Source: Antarcticimicrobium sediminis
GTDB lineage: Bacteria > Pseudomonadota > Alphaproteobacteria > Rhodobacterales > Rhodobacteraceae
Assembly: GCF_004348975.1 (NCBI RefSeq)
Contig: NZ_SMFP01000008.1
Span: 82,080-146,079 of the forward strand
DNA length: 64,000 nt
Direction: 5' to 3'
Below are positions 7,631-16,838 of this stretch, piece by piece. Position 1 is the stretch's first letter, and the number at the start of each line of letters is the position of its first letter. Made by a program: the position numbers and the translations under genes. Under the pieces are notes generated by a model that worked only from the letters and a program-made list of their open reading frames with translations, was not told where the DNA came from and made no database searches.

Positions 7631-8457
7631 AGACCGCGCTGGTTCAACTTTGCTCCGGTGATGATCCGGGCGACAATCTGCGGCAGGTGCAATGGATGTT
7701 GGCCGAGGCTGCAGCCGAGGGTGCGGAATTCGTCCTGACGCCCGAGGTGACCAATTGCCTGTCCTCCAGCCGCGCCCGCCAGAACGAGGTTTTGTGTCTG
7801 GAAGGCGACGACCCCACGCTTGCCGCGCTGCGCCAGCAGGCCGAAGAACTGGGCATCTGGCTGTTGATCGGCTCGCTCGCGCTCAAGACCGGCGACCCCG
7901 ACGGACGATTCGCCAACCGCTCTTTCCTGATCGGGCCGGATGGCGGCATCCGCGCGCGCTATGACAAGATCCACATGTTCGATGTGCAGGTCACCGCCGA
8001 GGAAACCTATCGCGAATCGGATGGCTTCCGGCCCGGGGATCGTGCGGTTCTGGCGCAAACGCCGTTTGGCGCGGTGGGGATGACGGTGTGCTATGACGTG
8101 CGCTTCCCGCATCTGCATCAGGCGCTGGCGCGCGCCGGGGCGCAGATCCTGACCGTACCGGCGGCGTTTTCTCCCGTTACCGGTGCCGCCCATTGGGAGC
8201 CGCTGTTGCGTGCCCGCGCGATTGAAACCGGCTGTTTCGTCCTCGCCCCCGCTCAGACCGGCACCCACCCCACCAGTGGGGGCAAGCAACGGCGCACCCA
8301 TGGCCACAGCATGGCAATCTCGCCCTGGGGCGAGGTTCTGGTCGATGCTGGAACCAAGCCGGGCATTCATGTCTTTGACATGGACATGTCGCTGGTAGAG
8401 GATGCGCGCTCCAAGGTGCCCTCCCTGACCCATATCCGGGACTTTCATGGGCCATAA
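7627..8457 (+). CDS. Carbon-nitrogen hydrolase, probable deaminated glutathione amidase (Nit1-like)
   Basis: 276 residues of the nitrilase superfamily with the Glu-Lys-Cys triad at Glu40 (LTPEVTN), Lys114 (YDKIHMFD) and Cys155 (VCYDVRFP). The blocks TVPAAFSPVTGAAHWEPLLR and RAIETGCFVLAPAQTG are close to those of Nit1, which hydrolyses deaminated glutathione, a side product of transaminases acting on glutathione. Direct coupling to grxC by a four-base overlap supports a glutathione-related task. The start is the ATG of that overlap. An omega-amidase-type activity (Nit2) is the main alternative. Confidence 0.85.
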   Translation: MKTALVQLCSGDDPGDNLRQVQWMLAEAAAEGAEFVLTPEVTNCLSSSRARQNEVLCLEGDDPTLAALRQQAEELGIWLLIGSLALKTGDPDGRFANRSFLIGPDGGIRARYDKIHMFDVQVTAEETYRESDGFRPGDRAVLAQTPFGAVGMTVCYDVRFPHLHQALARAGAQILTVPAAFSPVTGAAHWEPLLRARAIETGCFVLAPAQTGTHPTSGGKQRRTHGHSMAISPWGEVLVDAGTKPGIHVFDMDMSLVEDARSKVPSLTHIRDFHGP

Positions 8458-8469
8458 GCGCGGGACCGC

Positions 8470-8916
8470 ATGACCGAAGATAGCAACAATCCTCTTGCGG
8501 TGGCCCTGTTCAGCGAGCTTTTGACCGCCGATCAGCTGATGCGCAACCGGCTTAGCCGGGTCTTGCCCAAGGGGATGGAAATCTCGCATTTTTCGGTGTT
8601 GAACCATCTTGCGTTCTTGCAGGACGAGCGCAGCCCGGCGCAGCTGGCGGATACGTTCCACGTGACCCGTGGCGCGATGACCAACACGTTGAACAAGCTG
8701 GAATGGGCAGGTTACGTGCATATTCGCCCCGATTGGGACGATGCGCGGCGCAAGATGGTGGCGATCAGCCCGGCGGGCAAACAGGCGCGCGATCAGGCTG
8801 TCGCGGCGATCACCCCGATGATCAATCAGGTGGTGGGCGAATTGGGCGCGGCCAAGGTGCGCGAAGTGCTGCCGGTGCTGCGTGATCTTCGGCTGCGGCT
8901 GGAACAGGTGGATTGA
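8470..8916 (+). CDS. MarR family transcriptional regulator
   Basis: 148 residues with the winged helix-turn-helix of MarR proteins: SVLNHLAFLQDERSPAQLAD, then the recognition region TFHVTRGAMTNTLNKLEWAG, then the wing DWDDARRKMVAISPAG. N- and C-terminal helices would make the dimer. It lies 12 bases after the amidase gene and likely shares its transcript. It resembles PetP-like MarR proteins of Rhodobacter relatives, but its ligand and targets are unknown. Confidence 0.9.
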   Translation: MTEDSNNPLAVALFSELLTADQLMRNRLSRVLPKGMEISHFSVLNHLAFLQDERSPAQLADTFHVTRGAMTNTLNKLEWAGYVHIRPDWDDARRKMVAISPAGKQARDQAVAAITPMINQVVGELGAAKVREVLPVLRDLRLRLEQVD

Positions 8917-8976
8917 CCGGTCGTCAGTGCGGAGCAGCCAGCCGCTGACCGATCGTGACGCGGCTTTGATCCGTCC

Positions 8977-9675
8977 CTAACCCGCGCCCAGATAGGCGCG
9001 CAGCGCGGGCGGCGGGGTGTCCAGCAGATCGGCGGTGGGCTGCGGCGGATGCGCCACGCCTTCGGCCACAAGGATCGCCAGATCGGCGATCCGGCGGGCA
9101 TCGTCGGGATCATGGCTGATCATCATCAGCGTCGCGCCGGTCTCCTGCGCCAGTGCGGCAACCAGATCCAGCATTTCCGCTTTCAAGGCCGGGCCAAGCG
9201 CGGCGAAAGGTTCGTCCAGCAGCAGTAACGGGCGGTCCTGTAGCAACACCCGCGCCAGTGCGGCGCGGCTTTGCTGCCCGCCAGACAGCGCACCGGGCTT
9301 TCGCTCTTCCAATCCTTGCAGGCCGACGCGGGCGAGCGCCGTGTGCACGCGCTTCTTTTGCTCGGAGGTCAGCCGCAGATCGGGGCGCAGGCCAAGACCG
9401 GCGTTCTGTTCCACGCTCAGATGCGGAAACAGGTTGCCGTCCTGAAACAGCATGGCCACGGGGCGCGCGCCGGGGGCGTCGTGGGTGATGTCGCGCCCGT
9501 CCCAAAGGATGCGACCCCGCTCCAGCGGACGAAACCCGGCGATCGCCTCGATCAAGGTGGTCTTGCCCGCGCCAGAGGGGCCGATCACCGCGATTTTCGC
9601 GCCGGAGTCGATCACGAAATCCGCCGTTACGGTGAATACCCCGTTGCGGATCACCGCATCCTCAAGGTTCAGCAT
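8977..9675 (-). CDS. thiQ: Thiamine ABC transporter, ATP-binding protein
   Basis: 232 residues. Walker A is GPSGAGKTT, the signature LSGGQQSRAALARVL and Walker B LLLLDEPFAAL; the H-loop is MISHDPDDA. The compact length and context (thiB, thiP upstream) identify ThiQ, the ATPase of the thiamine, TMP and TPP importer. The start was set to the ATG at 9675, preceded by GGAGGG, instead of an in-frame TTG at 9696; with this start it overlaps the end of thiP by 14 bases, which suggests translational coupling. Confidence 0.93.
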   Translation of the reverse strand: MLNLEDAVIRNGVFTVTADFVIDSGAKIAVIGPSGAGKTTLIEAIAGFRPLERGRILWDGRDITHDAPGARPVAMLFQDGNLFPHLSVEQNAGLGLRPDLRLTSEQKKRVHTALARVGLQGLEERKPGALSGGQQSRAALARVLLQDRPLLLLDEPFAALGPALKAEMLDLVAALAQETGATLMMISHDPDDARRIADLAILVAEGVAHPPQPTADLLDTPPPALRAYLGAG

Positions 9676-11221
9676 GCCAGCGCCCTCCACGGTCAAAGAT
9701 CCAGAAGGCCAGCATCGACAGCCCCAGCAACAACAACGCCGCCCCCGCTGCCGCCTCCATACGGTAGGCGCCCATCAGACGATAGATCTGCAACGGCAGC
9801 GTTGCCATATCCTGATCGGCAAACAGCGCGATAACGCCAAGATCCCCCATCGACAGGGCCGCGGCAAGCCCGGCGGTAAAGCCGATCTGCGCCCGCATCC
9901 GGGGCAGCAGTACCAGCCGCAAGAACGGGCCGCCGCCCATGTTCAGGCTCAGCCCCAGCTGGCCAAAATCGCCGATCACCGCCCGTGCGCGCGGCACCAG
10001 AATGCGCAGCGCGAAGGGCAGCGCCATCACCGCGTTGACCAGCGCCGTGACCGGCAAGGCCAGCGCACGGGGATCGGCCAGCGGATAGATCACGATAAAC
10101 AGCCCGGTGCCGATCACCAGCGGCGAAACGGCAAGCCCCAGCAGCCCGGCAATCTCGATCCACGCGGCGCGGCGCACCATGGCGATGCTCGCGGCCATCG
10201 GCACCGCCAGCACTAGCAGCACGCCGGTGCTGAGCAGCGCAATCAGGACCGAGGTGCGCGCGGCGCGAAAGACGCTTGCGGGCAGCTCTGTCAGCCCCGG
10301 CAGCCCGGCCATGGCGATCGCCGCCAGCGGCAGCAGCAGGAACAGCGCCGCAAGGGTGATTGCCGCGCCGTCCAACAGCCGCAGCGTGGGAGTATTGGCA
10401 TCCCAGCGTTGCACCGCTCGGTCCAGCCCGGCGCCAAAGCCACCACCCGGCGCCGCGCGCAGGGCCAGCCCCGCCGCCAGCGCGGTCAACACGATTTGGA
10501 TGCCCGACAGCAGCGCGGCGCGGCCAAGGTCGAAATCGAACCGAAACGCCTGATAGATCGCCAGTTCGACCGTGGTCGCGCGCGGCCCGCCGCCCAGCGT
10601 CAGCGCCACCGCAAAGGAGGTCAGGCAAATGGCAAACACCACCGCCAGCGCGCCGGGGGCGGTGCGGGCCAGCATTGGACGTTCCAGCAGCCGCCAGATC
10701 GCCTCCGGTCCGGCCCCCAGTTGGGCGGCCAGACGAAAGCGTTCGCCGGGGATCTCTTGCCAGCCCTGCAGGATCAGCCGGGTCGCCAGCGGCAGGTTGA
10801 AAAACACATGCGCCAGCACCACCCCGTGCAGCCCATAGATGCGCAGCGGTTCCAGCCCGAGCGCGCCCAACGCCTGACTGACCCAACCGGCGCGGCCAAA
10901 CACCGCCAGCAGCCCCAGCACCGCCACGATCACCGGCAGGATGAACGGCGCGCCCAATAACGTGATCAGTGCGCCACGCCCGACAAAGCGTCGCCGCGCC
11001 AAAGCGCGCGCCACCGGCACCGCGAGTGCAACGCTCAGCCCCGCCGACAGCGCCGCCTGTATCAGGGTGAACCGCACCGCCTGCCAGTCGGACGGACCCA
11101 ACCCAGAGCCGGGCTCGGCCCGCCAGACCACGGCGGCCAACGCCCCGAGGATCAGCGTGGCAACGCAAAGCGCCGCGCCGATCCCCGGTGCGCCGCTTAC
11201 CGGCTGAGCGCGGTCAGCCAT
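9662..11221 (-). CDS. thiP: Thiamine ABC transporter, permease protein
   Basis: 519 residues with about twelve hydrophobic segments arranged as two homologous halves, each with an inner-membrane permease signature (LAAQLGAGPEAIWRLLERP in the first half, LSLNMGGGPFLRLVLLPR in the second). This is the fused ThiP/FbpB-type permease. It overlaps thiB by 25 bases at its start and thiQ at its end, so thiBPQ is one transcript. Control is by the TPP riboswitch before thiB. Confidence 0.93.
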   Translation of the reverse strand: MADRAQPVSGAPGIGAALCVATLILGALAAVVWRAEPGSGLGPSDWQAVRFTLIQAALSAGLSVALAVPVARALARRRFVGRGALITLLGAPFILPVIVAVLGLLAVFGRAGWVSQALGALGLEPLRIYGLHGVVLAHVFFNLPLATRLILQGWQEIPGERFRLAAQLGAGPEAIWRLLERPMLARTAPGALAVVFAICLTSFAVALTLGGGPRATTVELAIYQAFRFDFDLGRAALLSGIQIVLTALAAGLALRAAPGGGFGAGLDRAVQRWDANTPTLRLLDGAAITLAALFLLLPLAAIAMAGLPGLTELPASVFRAARTSVLIALLSTGVLLVLAVPMAASIAMVRRAAWIEIAGLLGLAVSPLVIGTGLFIVIYPLADPRALALPVTALVNAVMALPFALRILVPRARAVIGDFGQLGLSLNMGGGPFLRLVLLPRMRAQIGFTAGLAAALSMGDLGVIALFADQDMATLPLQIYRLMGAYRMEAAAGAALLLLGLSMLAFWIFDRGGRWHAEP

Positions 11222-12174
11222 TCGGCCAGCGCCGGATCACGCAGCGCTGCCGCCTCTTCAGGCGACAACAGCAATGCCTTGCCCGGCGCGATCAGCGTGG
11301 CGAACCCGTCTGGCAGCCCGCCCTCGGGGGTTACGGCCGGATACATCCAGTTGGTGGTTGGAATGATCGACTGGAACGCGTCGGAGACCATGAATTGCAG
11401 GAACTGATCCGCCAATTCCGGCTGGTCGCTGGTGGCGAGCTTTCCGGCGACCTCGATCTGCATGTAATGGCCCTCATCGAACCGCGCGGCGGTCTTGCTG
11501 TCATCCTCTTCCGCGATCAGGTGGTAGGCGGGCGAGGTGGTGTAGGAGAGCACCATATCCGCCTCGCCGTCCAGAAACAGGCCATAGGATTCGGACCAGC
11601 CCTTGGTGACGGTCACGATATTGTCGGCCAGCCCCGCCCAGATCGCCGGCGCCTCATCGCCGTAAGCGGCCTTGACCCACATCAGCAGCCCCAGCCCGGG
11701 AGTGGAGGCGCGCGGATCCTGAATCACGATCTTGAGATCGCTGTCGGCCAGTGCGCGAAACGACGTCGGCGCACTTAGCGTCTTGTTCTGAACAAAGGCG
11801 AAATAGCCCCAGTCATAGGGCACGAAATCCGCATCCTCCCACGCGACCGGCATGTCGAACGTGGCGCTGACGGCATGGGGGGCGAACAGCCCGGTGTCGC
11901 GCGCGGCCTGAATCAGGTTGGTGTCCAGCCCCAGCACGACATCGGCGTCGCTGCGTGCGCCTTCCAGTTTCAACCGGGCCAGCAACGCCGCGCCGTCTCC
12001 AGCCGCAACCAGTTTGAGATCACAGCCGCACTGCGCTTCAAACGCCTTTTCCACCAGCGGGCCGGGGCCCCATTCGGTGGTGAAACTGTCATAGGTGTAA
12101 ACGGTGAGTGTCGGGGCCTCGGCAAGGGCCGCCGTGGCCGAAAACAATCCCGCTGCAAATGTTAGATACTTCAT
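11197..12174 (-). CDS. thiB: Thiamine ABC transporter, periplasmic binding protein
   Basis: 325 residues. A Sec signal peptide (MKYLTFAAGLFSATAALAEA) precedes a mature protein that begins TLTVYTYDSFTTEWGPGP, the typical ThiB opening. The blocks DVVLGLDTNLIQAARDTGLF, YDWGYFAFVQNK and ATTNWMYPAV-like NWMYPAVTPEG match the family. It captures thiamine or its phosphates in the periplasm and passes them to ThiPQ. The ribosome site GGAGG lies 5 bases before the ATG and is likely part of the riboswitch control. Confidence 0.95.
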   Translation of the reverse strand: MKYLTFAAGLFSATAALAEAPTLTVYTYDSFTTEWGPGPLVEKAFEAQCGCDLKLVAAGDGAALLARLKLEGARSDADVVLGLDTNLIQAARDTGLFAPHAVSATFDMPVAWEDADFVPYDWGYFAFVQNKTLSAPTSFRALADSDLKIVIQDPRASTPGLGLLMWVKAAYGDEAPAIWAGLADNIVTVTKGWSESYGLFLDGEADMVLSYTTSPAYHLIAEEDDSKTAARFDEGHYMQIEVAGKLATSDQPELADQFLQFMVSDAFQSIIPTTNWMYPAVTPEGGLPDGFATLIAPGKALLLSPEEAAALRDPALAEWLTALSR

Positions 12175-12219
12175 GGCATCCTCCGATTGCGGCGACAGGG
12201 CAAGGGTGGAGGCAGGTCC

Positions 12220-12306
12220 ATTAACCTTCCCTACGCCGGTATGAGCCGGGTCAGGTTCAACGGGTTCGCGCGATGCATCTCAGCCCTTTCAGGCACCCCG
12301 AGGTGG
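12220..12306 (-). promoter_or_regulatory. TPP riboswitch (THI element)
   Basis: Read on the minus strand, the region contains the two conserved THI-box strings CTGAGATG and ACCTGACCCGG, in the usual order and spacing, bounded by CCTCGGGGTGCC at the 5' side and CGTAGGGAAGG at the 3' side. These are the pyrimidine and pyrophosphate sensor helices of TPP aptamers. It lies 46 bases before thiB. A CCTCC at 12212-12208 could pair with the thiB ribosome site GGAGG at 12184-12180, so ligand binding may act at translation initiation. Confidence 0.95.
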
Positions 12307-12311
12307 GGCAA

Positions 12312-12340
12312 ACCCTAGTGGGGCGGCGCATCATCGGCAA
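12312..12340 (-). promoter_or_regulatory. Possible promoter of the thiBPQ operon
   Basis: On the minus strand TTGCCG (12340-12335) and TAGGGT (12317-12312) are 17 bases apart, placing a transcript start right at the 5' edge of the riboswitch. The boxes match the consensus only moderately. Confidence 0.4.
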
Positions 12341-12401
12341 GGCAAAACCCCTTGAGCGACCGGGCAGGCCCGGCTAGACCGCAGGGCAAAGGAGCGCCCG
12401 C

Positions 12402-13517
12402 ATGTCCATCAACACCTTCGGTCATCTTTTCCGCGTCACCACATGGGGCGAAAGCCATGGGCCCGCGCTGGGCGCTACGGTCGACGGCTGCCCGCCGGGC
12501 GTGCCGGTGGACGCGGCGATGATCCAGCACTGGCTTGATCGGCGCAAACCGGGTACCAGCCGCTATACCACCCAGCGGCAGGAACCTGACGCGGTGCGGA
12601 TCCTGTCGGGCGTGTTCGAGGGGCAGACCACCGGCACCCCGGTGCAGCTGATGATCGAGAACACCGACCAGAGGTCCAAGGATTACTCCGACATCATGGA
12701 AAAGTTCCGCCCGGGCCATGCCGATATCACCTATTGGCAGAAATACGGCATCCGGGATTATCGTGGCGGTGGCCGCTCTTCGGCGCGCGAGACGGCGGCG
12801 CGGGTGGCGGCTGGTGGGCTGGCGCGGGCGGCGCTGGCAACGCTGGCCCCCGATCTGCAGATCACCGGCTATATGACCCGGATCGGCCCGCAGGAAATCG
12901 ACCGCGAGCGGTTCGATTGGGACACCATCACCCAGAACCCGTTCTGGTGCCCCGATGCACAGGCGGCAGAGGACTGGGCGACCTATATGAAGGCGTTGCG
13001 CAAATCCGGCAATTCGGTGGGGGCCGTGGTTGAAGTGGTGGCGCGCGGCGTGCCCGCCGGGCTTGGCGCGCCGGTCTATGGCAAGCTCGACACCGATCTC
13101 GCCGCCGCGATGATGTCGATCAACGCCGTCAAGGGCGTGGAAATCGGCGAAGGCATGGGGGCCGCCATGCTCACCGGCGAGGACAATGCCGATGAGATCT
13201 TCATGGGCAACGATGGCCGCCCGGTGTTTTCCTCGAACCACTCGGGGGGCATTCTCGGTGGCATCTCCACCGGGCAGGACGTTGTGGTGCGCTTTGCGGT
13301 GAAACCCACCTCGTCGATCCTCAAGACCCGCCAGACCATCACCAAATCGGGCGAGGCGGCCGAGATCATCACCAAGGGCCGTCATGACCCCTGCGTCGGC
13401 ATCCGCGCGGTGCCGGTGGGCGAGGCGATGATGGCCTGCGTCCTGCTCGATCATATCCTGCTCAATCGCGGCCAGATCGGCGGCGCGGTGGGCGAGACGC
13501 GTGGGCGCATTGGCTGA
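12402..13517 (+). CDS. aroC: Chorismate synthase
   Basis: 371 residues. Chorismate synthase converts EPSP to chorismate using reduced FMN in the last shikimate step. The three family signatures are present: GESHGPALG near 17, [18 protein letters not shown] near 120, and the C-terminal SGEA/HDPCVG region ([19 protein letters not shown]). The length is normal. The start ATG at 12402 is the first codon of the conserved [20 protein letters not shown]. It overlaps the next gene by 17 bases. The TPP riboswitch and thi genes diverge upstream. Confidence 0.97.
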   Translation: MSINTFGHLFRVTTWGESHGPALGATVDGCPPGVPVDAAMIQHWLDRRKPGTSRYTTQRQEPDAVRILSGVFEGQTTGTPVQLMIENTDQRSKDYSDIMEKFRPGHADITYWQKYGIRDYRGGGRSSARETAARVAAGGLARAALATLAPDLQITGYMTRIGPQEIDRERFDWDTITQNPFWCPDAQAAEDWATYMKALRKSGNSVGAVVEVVARGVPAGLGAPVYGKLDTDLAAAMMSINAVKGVEIGEGMGAAMLTGEDNADEIFMGNDGRPVFSSNHSGGILGGISTGQDVVVRFAVKPTSSILKTRQTITKSGEAAEIITKGRHDPCVGIRAVPVGEAMMACVLLDHILLNRGQIGGAVGETRGRIG

Positions 13518-14172
13518 TCTTGGCGCTTTGCGGAGCCGGTTGCGGGCGATTACGCAGGCCCGTATGGCGGCGGACCCGGCCCATGATCTGGCCCATCTCG
13601 ACCGGGTCTGGGCCAATGCCGAGCAAATCGCGGGCGACCCCCTTGATCGCCCGGTGCTGCTGGCGGCCTGCTATCTGCATGATCTGGTGAACCTGCCCAA
13701 GGATTCGCCTGACCGGGCCGCCGCCTCGACACGGGCGGCAGAGGCGGCCGCGCCGATCCTGCGCGATCTGGGTTTAGACGCGCCGCGCATCCGGGCCACC
13801 CAACACGCGATTGCCGCCCACAGCTTTTCCGCCGGGCTCACGCCCGAGACGCAAGAGGCCCGCATCCTGCGCGATGCCGATCGTCTCGACGCGCTGGGCG
13901 CCATCGGCATCGCCCGCTGTTTCTCGGTGTCCGGTGCGCTGAACCGGCGGCTTTATGATCCCGCCGACCCCTTTGCCCGGCATCGTGATCTGGACGACAA
14001 GGCCCATGCGCTTGACCATTTCCGCACCAAGCTGCTGGCGCTGCCGGGCCGCATGCTGACGGTGCGGGGTCGGGCGCTGGCGCAAACGCGCGCGGCGCGC
14101 ATGGTGGTCTTTCTCAACGATTTGGGCGATGAGATTGGGGTACCTCTTCCTTCCAACTGGACAGTTACATGA
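13501..14172 (+). CDS. HD-domain metal-dependent phosphohydrolase
   Basis: 223 residues starting at a GTG within the end of aroC. The HD superfamily signature is complete: a histidine in [10 protein letters not shown] (about 28-37), the HD pair in [12 protein letters not shown] (60-61) and a distal aspartate in [13 protein letters not shown]. The arrangement matches the YedJ/YpgQ-like HD proteins, which hydrolyse nucleotides or other phosphate esters in a metal-dependent way. The natural substrate is unknown. It overlaps the AEC transporter start by four bases (ATGA). Confidence 0.87.
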   Translation: MGALADLGALRSRLRAITQARMAADPAHDLAHLDRVWANAEQIAGDPLDRPVLLAACYLHDLVNLPKDSPDRAAASTRAAEAAAPILRDLGLDAPRIRATQHAIAAHSFSAGLTPETQEARILRDADRLDALGAIGIARCFSVSGALNRRLYDPADPFARHRDLDDKAHALDHFRTKLLALPGRMLTVRGRALAQTRAARMVVFLNDLGDEIGVPLPSNWTVT

Positions 14173-15113
14173 GTGATATTCTCGGCATCACCTTCCCGAT
14201 CTATGCCGCCGTGATCATCGGCTATTTGGTGGTGCGGATCGGCTGGTTCAAAGCGGCGGACATGCGCGTTCTGGGGCAATACGTGCTGAACGTGGCGCTG
14301 CCGGCGCTGTTGTTCAACGCGGTCGCCGGGCGCGATCTGGGTGAGGTGCTGCGCCCCGGCTATCTGCTGGTGATGGCGGTTGGCGGGTTGGTGACCATCG
14401 CGGTCGCCTGGCTGTGGTTCAGCGCCACCGCGCCCGACAAGCCACGCCGCGCCCTGGCGGTGATGGGGGCCAGTTGCCCCAATTCCGGCTTCGTCGGCTA
14501 TCCGGTGCTGCTGCTGGTGCTGCCCGATCTGGCCGGGGTGGTTCTGGCGCTGAATTTTCTGGTTGAGAACGTGCTGATCATCCCGATCTGCCTGATCCTG
14601 ATGGATCTTGCCGCCGGGCGTGCCGGGGTATCGCCGTTGCGGCTGGTGCGCGACGTGCTCCTTGGCTTGCTCAAGCGCCCGATGGTGATCGGTCTGTTGC
14701 TGGGGCTGGCGGTCTCGGCCCTTGGCGTGGCGATCCCGGCCCCCCTCACCCGGATGATGGGCATGTTGGCGGCCTCTGCCGCGGCGCTGTCCTTGATCGT
14801 GATCGGCGGCTCGCTGGTCGGGCTGCCAATGAAGGGAAACAAGACGCTGGCGACCCAGATCGCCGCGGCCAAGCTGCTGCTGCATCCGGCGGCGGTTGCC
14901 ATGGCGGCGCTTGCCCTACCTGTGCTCGGGTTTGTCAGCCTGAGCGAAGAGATGCGCAGCGCCGCGATCCTGTCGGCGGCGATGCCGATGTTCGGTATCT
15001 ATACGGTGCTCGCACAGGAACGCGGCCTTGGCGGTGCGGCTTCGATCGCCATGCTGGCTGCCACCGCTGCCGCGTTCTTTACCCTCAGTGTATTTCTGTT
15101 CTGGCTGACCTGA
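14169..15113 (+). CDS. AEC family transporter (auxin efflux carrier-like)
   Basis: 314 residues with ten predicted hydrophobic helices in two five-helix bundles (ITFPIYAAVIIGYLVVRIGW at the start; asparagine/proline crossover regions such as NVALPALLFNAV and CPNSGFVGYPVLL). This is the bacterial AEC/BASS-like secondary carrier fold. Characterised members export organic acids such as malate or malonate, and some move amino acids. It is translationally linked to the HD gene. A malonyl-CoA synthetase gene is convergent with it, but a shared substrate is only a speculation. Confidence 0.87.
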   Translation: MSDILGITFPIYAAVIIGYLVVRIGWFKAADMRVLGQYVLNVALPALLFNAVAGRDLGEVLRPGYLLVMAVGGLVTIAVAWLWFSATAPDKPRRALAVMGASCPNSGFVGYPVLLLVLPDLAGVVLALNFLVENVLIIPICLILMDLAAGRAGVSPLRLVRDVLLGLLKRPMVIGLLLGLAVSALGVAIPAPLTRMMGMLAASAAALSLIVIGGSLVGLPMKGNKTLATQIAAAKLLLHPAAVAMAALALPVLGFVSLSEEMRSAAILSAAMPMFGIYTVLAQERGLGGAASIAMLAATAAAFFTLSVFLFWLT

Positions 15114-15147
15114 GCAGGAAAGGCGCTGCGCGCCTGGCCTCCGGCGG

Positions 15148-15207
15148 GAGTATTTTTACCAAGAAGAAGACGCGGACCGGCTTTGCTTCTTCTTGTCTAA
15201 AATACTC
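15148..15207. repeat. Inverted repeat between convergent genes (Rhodobacteral intergenic repeat type)
   Basis: The two arms 15148-15169 (GAGTATTTTTACCAAGAAGAAG) and 15186-15207 are near-perfect reverse complements (GAGTATTTTAGACAAGAAGAAG) around a 16-base loop. The left side is preceded by GCCTCCGGCGG, a combination I know from intergenic repeats of Rhodobacterales genomes. It sits between the AEC transporter and matB stop codons and can act as a bidirectional terminator. Confidence 0.75.
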
Positions 15208-15237
15208 AAATCCCTTGTGCAGCCCCTTGGAGGCGGC

Positions 15238-16740
15238 TCACGTAAACAGCGCGCCATAGGTGTCGCGCAGCGCCTTTTTCTGCACCTTGCCCATGGTGTT
15301 GCGCGGCAGGGCGTCGACCATCACGATCCGTTTCGGCTGTTTGAACTTGGCCAGTTGCCCTTGCAGCGCGGCGGTGATGGCCTCTGGCGTGGTGCCTTCG
15401 CCCTCGGGCACCACCACGGCGACGACGCCTTCGCCGAAATCGGGATGCGGCACCCCGATCACAGCGCTTTCCAGCACGCCGGGCAGATCGTCGATCAGGC
15501 TTTCGATCTCTTTCGGATAGACGTTGAAGCCGCCAGAGATGATCATGTCCTTTTCACGCCCAACGATACTGACATAGCCGTCGGCGTCGATCATCGCCAT
15601 GTCGCCGGTGATGAACCAGCCGTCCGGGCGCAACTCTTCCGCCGTTTTTTCGGGCATCTGCCAATAGCCCTGAAAAACATTGGCGCCGCGCACTTCGAGG
15701 CCGCCGATCTCACCGGCGGGGACCTCGGCACCGTCCTGCATCACCCGCACCTCGACGCCCGGCAGCGGAAAGCCGACGGTGCCAGCGCGGCGCTCGCCGT
15801 CATAGGGGTTGGAGGTGCTCATGTTGGTTTCGGTCATGCCATAGCGTTCAAGGATGCGATGGCCGGTGCGGGCCTGCCAGTGTTCATGGGTTTCCACCAG
15901 CAGCGGTGCCGAGCCGGAGATGAACAGCCGCATGTTGGCCGCGCGCTCTTTCGTCAGGCGCGGGTCGGCCAGCAGGCGGGTGTAGAAGGTCGGCACGCCC
16001 ATCAGGGCGGTGGCGCGCGGCATCGCTTCGAGGATCGCGTCGACGTCAAAGCCCTTGAGGAAGATCACCTGCGCGCCGGCCAGCAACGCCACGTTGGTGG
16101 CGACGAACAACCCGTGGGTATGGAAGATCGGCAGCGCGTGGATCAGCACGTCTTGCGCGGTGAACTTCCAATAGTCGCGCAGCATTTCGGAATTGGAGGC
16201 GAGGTTGGCATGGCTCAGCATCGCACCCTTGGAACGCCCCGTGGTGCCGGATGTGTACAAAATTGCCGCCAAATCGTCCGGCCCGCGCTTGACGGGGGTA
16301 AAGCCGCCGCGCCCGACCACCGCGTCGATCAGCGTGCCCAGCCCCTTGGCGTCGAGCGTGACCACGCGGGCCGCACCGGCGATTTCCGAGATCGCGTCAT
16401 ATTTCGCCGGATCGCAGACCACCACGCGCGGGGTGGCGTCGCCCAGGAAATAGGCCAGCTCTGGCGTGGTATAGGCGGTGTTGAGCGGCAGGAACACGCC
16501 GCCGGCCATCACCGTGCCGAGGTACAACTGGATCGCCTCGATGGTCTTGTCGACCTGAACCGCCACCCGGTCGCCCGGCTGCACCCCCATCGCCACCAGC
16601 GCCGCCGCGTTGCGTTCGGCCCCGGCGAAGAGTTCGCCAAAGGTCATGCTGGCGCGGGCCGGGAAAGTTGCAAAATTTCGCGTCTCATGGCCGACCGAGG
16701 CCGCATGCAGGCGGGAAATCAGGTGGTTGTCGTCGTACAT
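15238..16740 (-). CDS. matB: Malonyl-CoA synthetase (malonate-CoA ligase)
   Basis: 500 residues of the acyl-adenylate-forming (ANL) superfamily. The phosphate loop is LYTSGTTGRSKGAM, followed by ERYGMTETNM (A5), GYVSIVGREKDMI (A7/A8) and the C-terminal catalytic lysine region PRNTMGKVQKK. The substrate-side blocks and length fit MatB, which makes malonyl-CoA from malonate, ATP and CoA in the cytoplasm. No matA (malonyl-CoA decarboxylase) is adjacent in this window. A related methylmalonate or short-chain ligase is the alternative. It diverges from the DMT transporter gene. Confidence 0.87.
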   Translation of the reverse strand: MYDDNHLISRLHAASVGHETRNFATFPARASMTFGELFAGAERNAAALVAMGVQPGDRVAVQVDKTIEAIQLYLGTVMAGGVFLPLNTAYTTPELAYFLGDATPRVVVCDPAKYDAISEIAGAARVVTLDAKGLGTLIDAVVGRGGFTPVKRGPDDLAAILYTSGTTGRSKGAMLSHANLASNSEMLRDYWKFTAQDVLIHALPIFHTHGLFVATNVALLAGAQVIFLKGFDVDAILEAMPRATALMGVPTFYTRLLADPRLTKERAANMRLFISGSAPLLVETHEHWQARTGHRILERYGMTETNMSTSNPYDGERRAGTVGFPLPGVEVRVMQDGAEVPAGEIGGLEVRGANVFQGYWQMPEKTAEELRPDGWFITGDMAMIDADGYVSIVGREKDMIISGGFNVYPKEIESLIDDLPGVLESAVIGVPHPDFGEGVVAVVVPEGEGTTPEAITAALQGQLAKFKQPKRIVMVDALPRNTMGKVQKKALRDTYGALFT

Positions 16741-16838
16741 GGCTTGCCTCTTGCGCTGCTGTCGGGCCTATCTGCGCCTTGCGGGGCGGCGAAATCAACC
16801 CGTTGATCTTTCTCATGGCAAGAGGCAGGCTCCCGCTC

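Noticed and set aside
15193-16806. 537-codon open frame opposite matB
   Set aside because: Shadow frame; it also runs through the inverted repeat region at its start.
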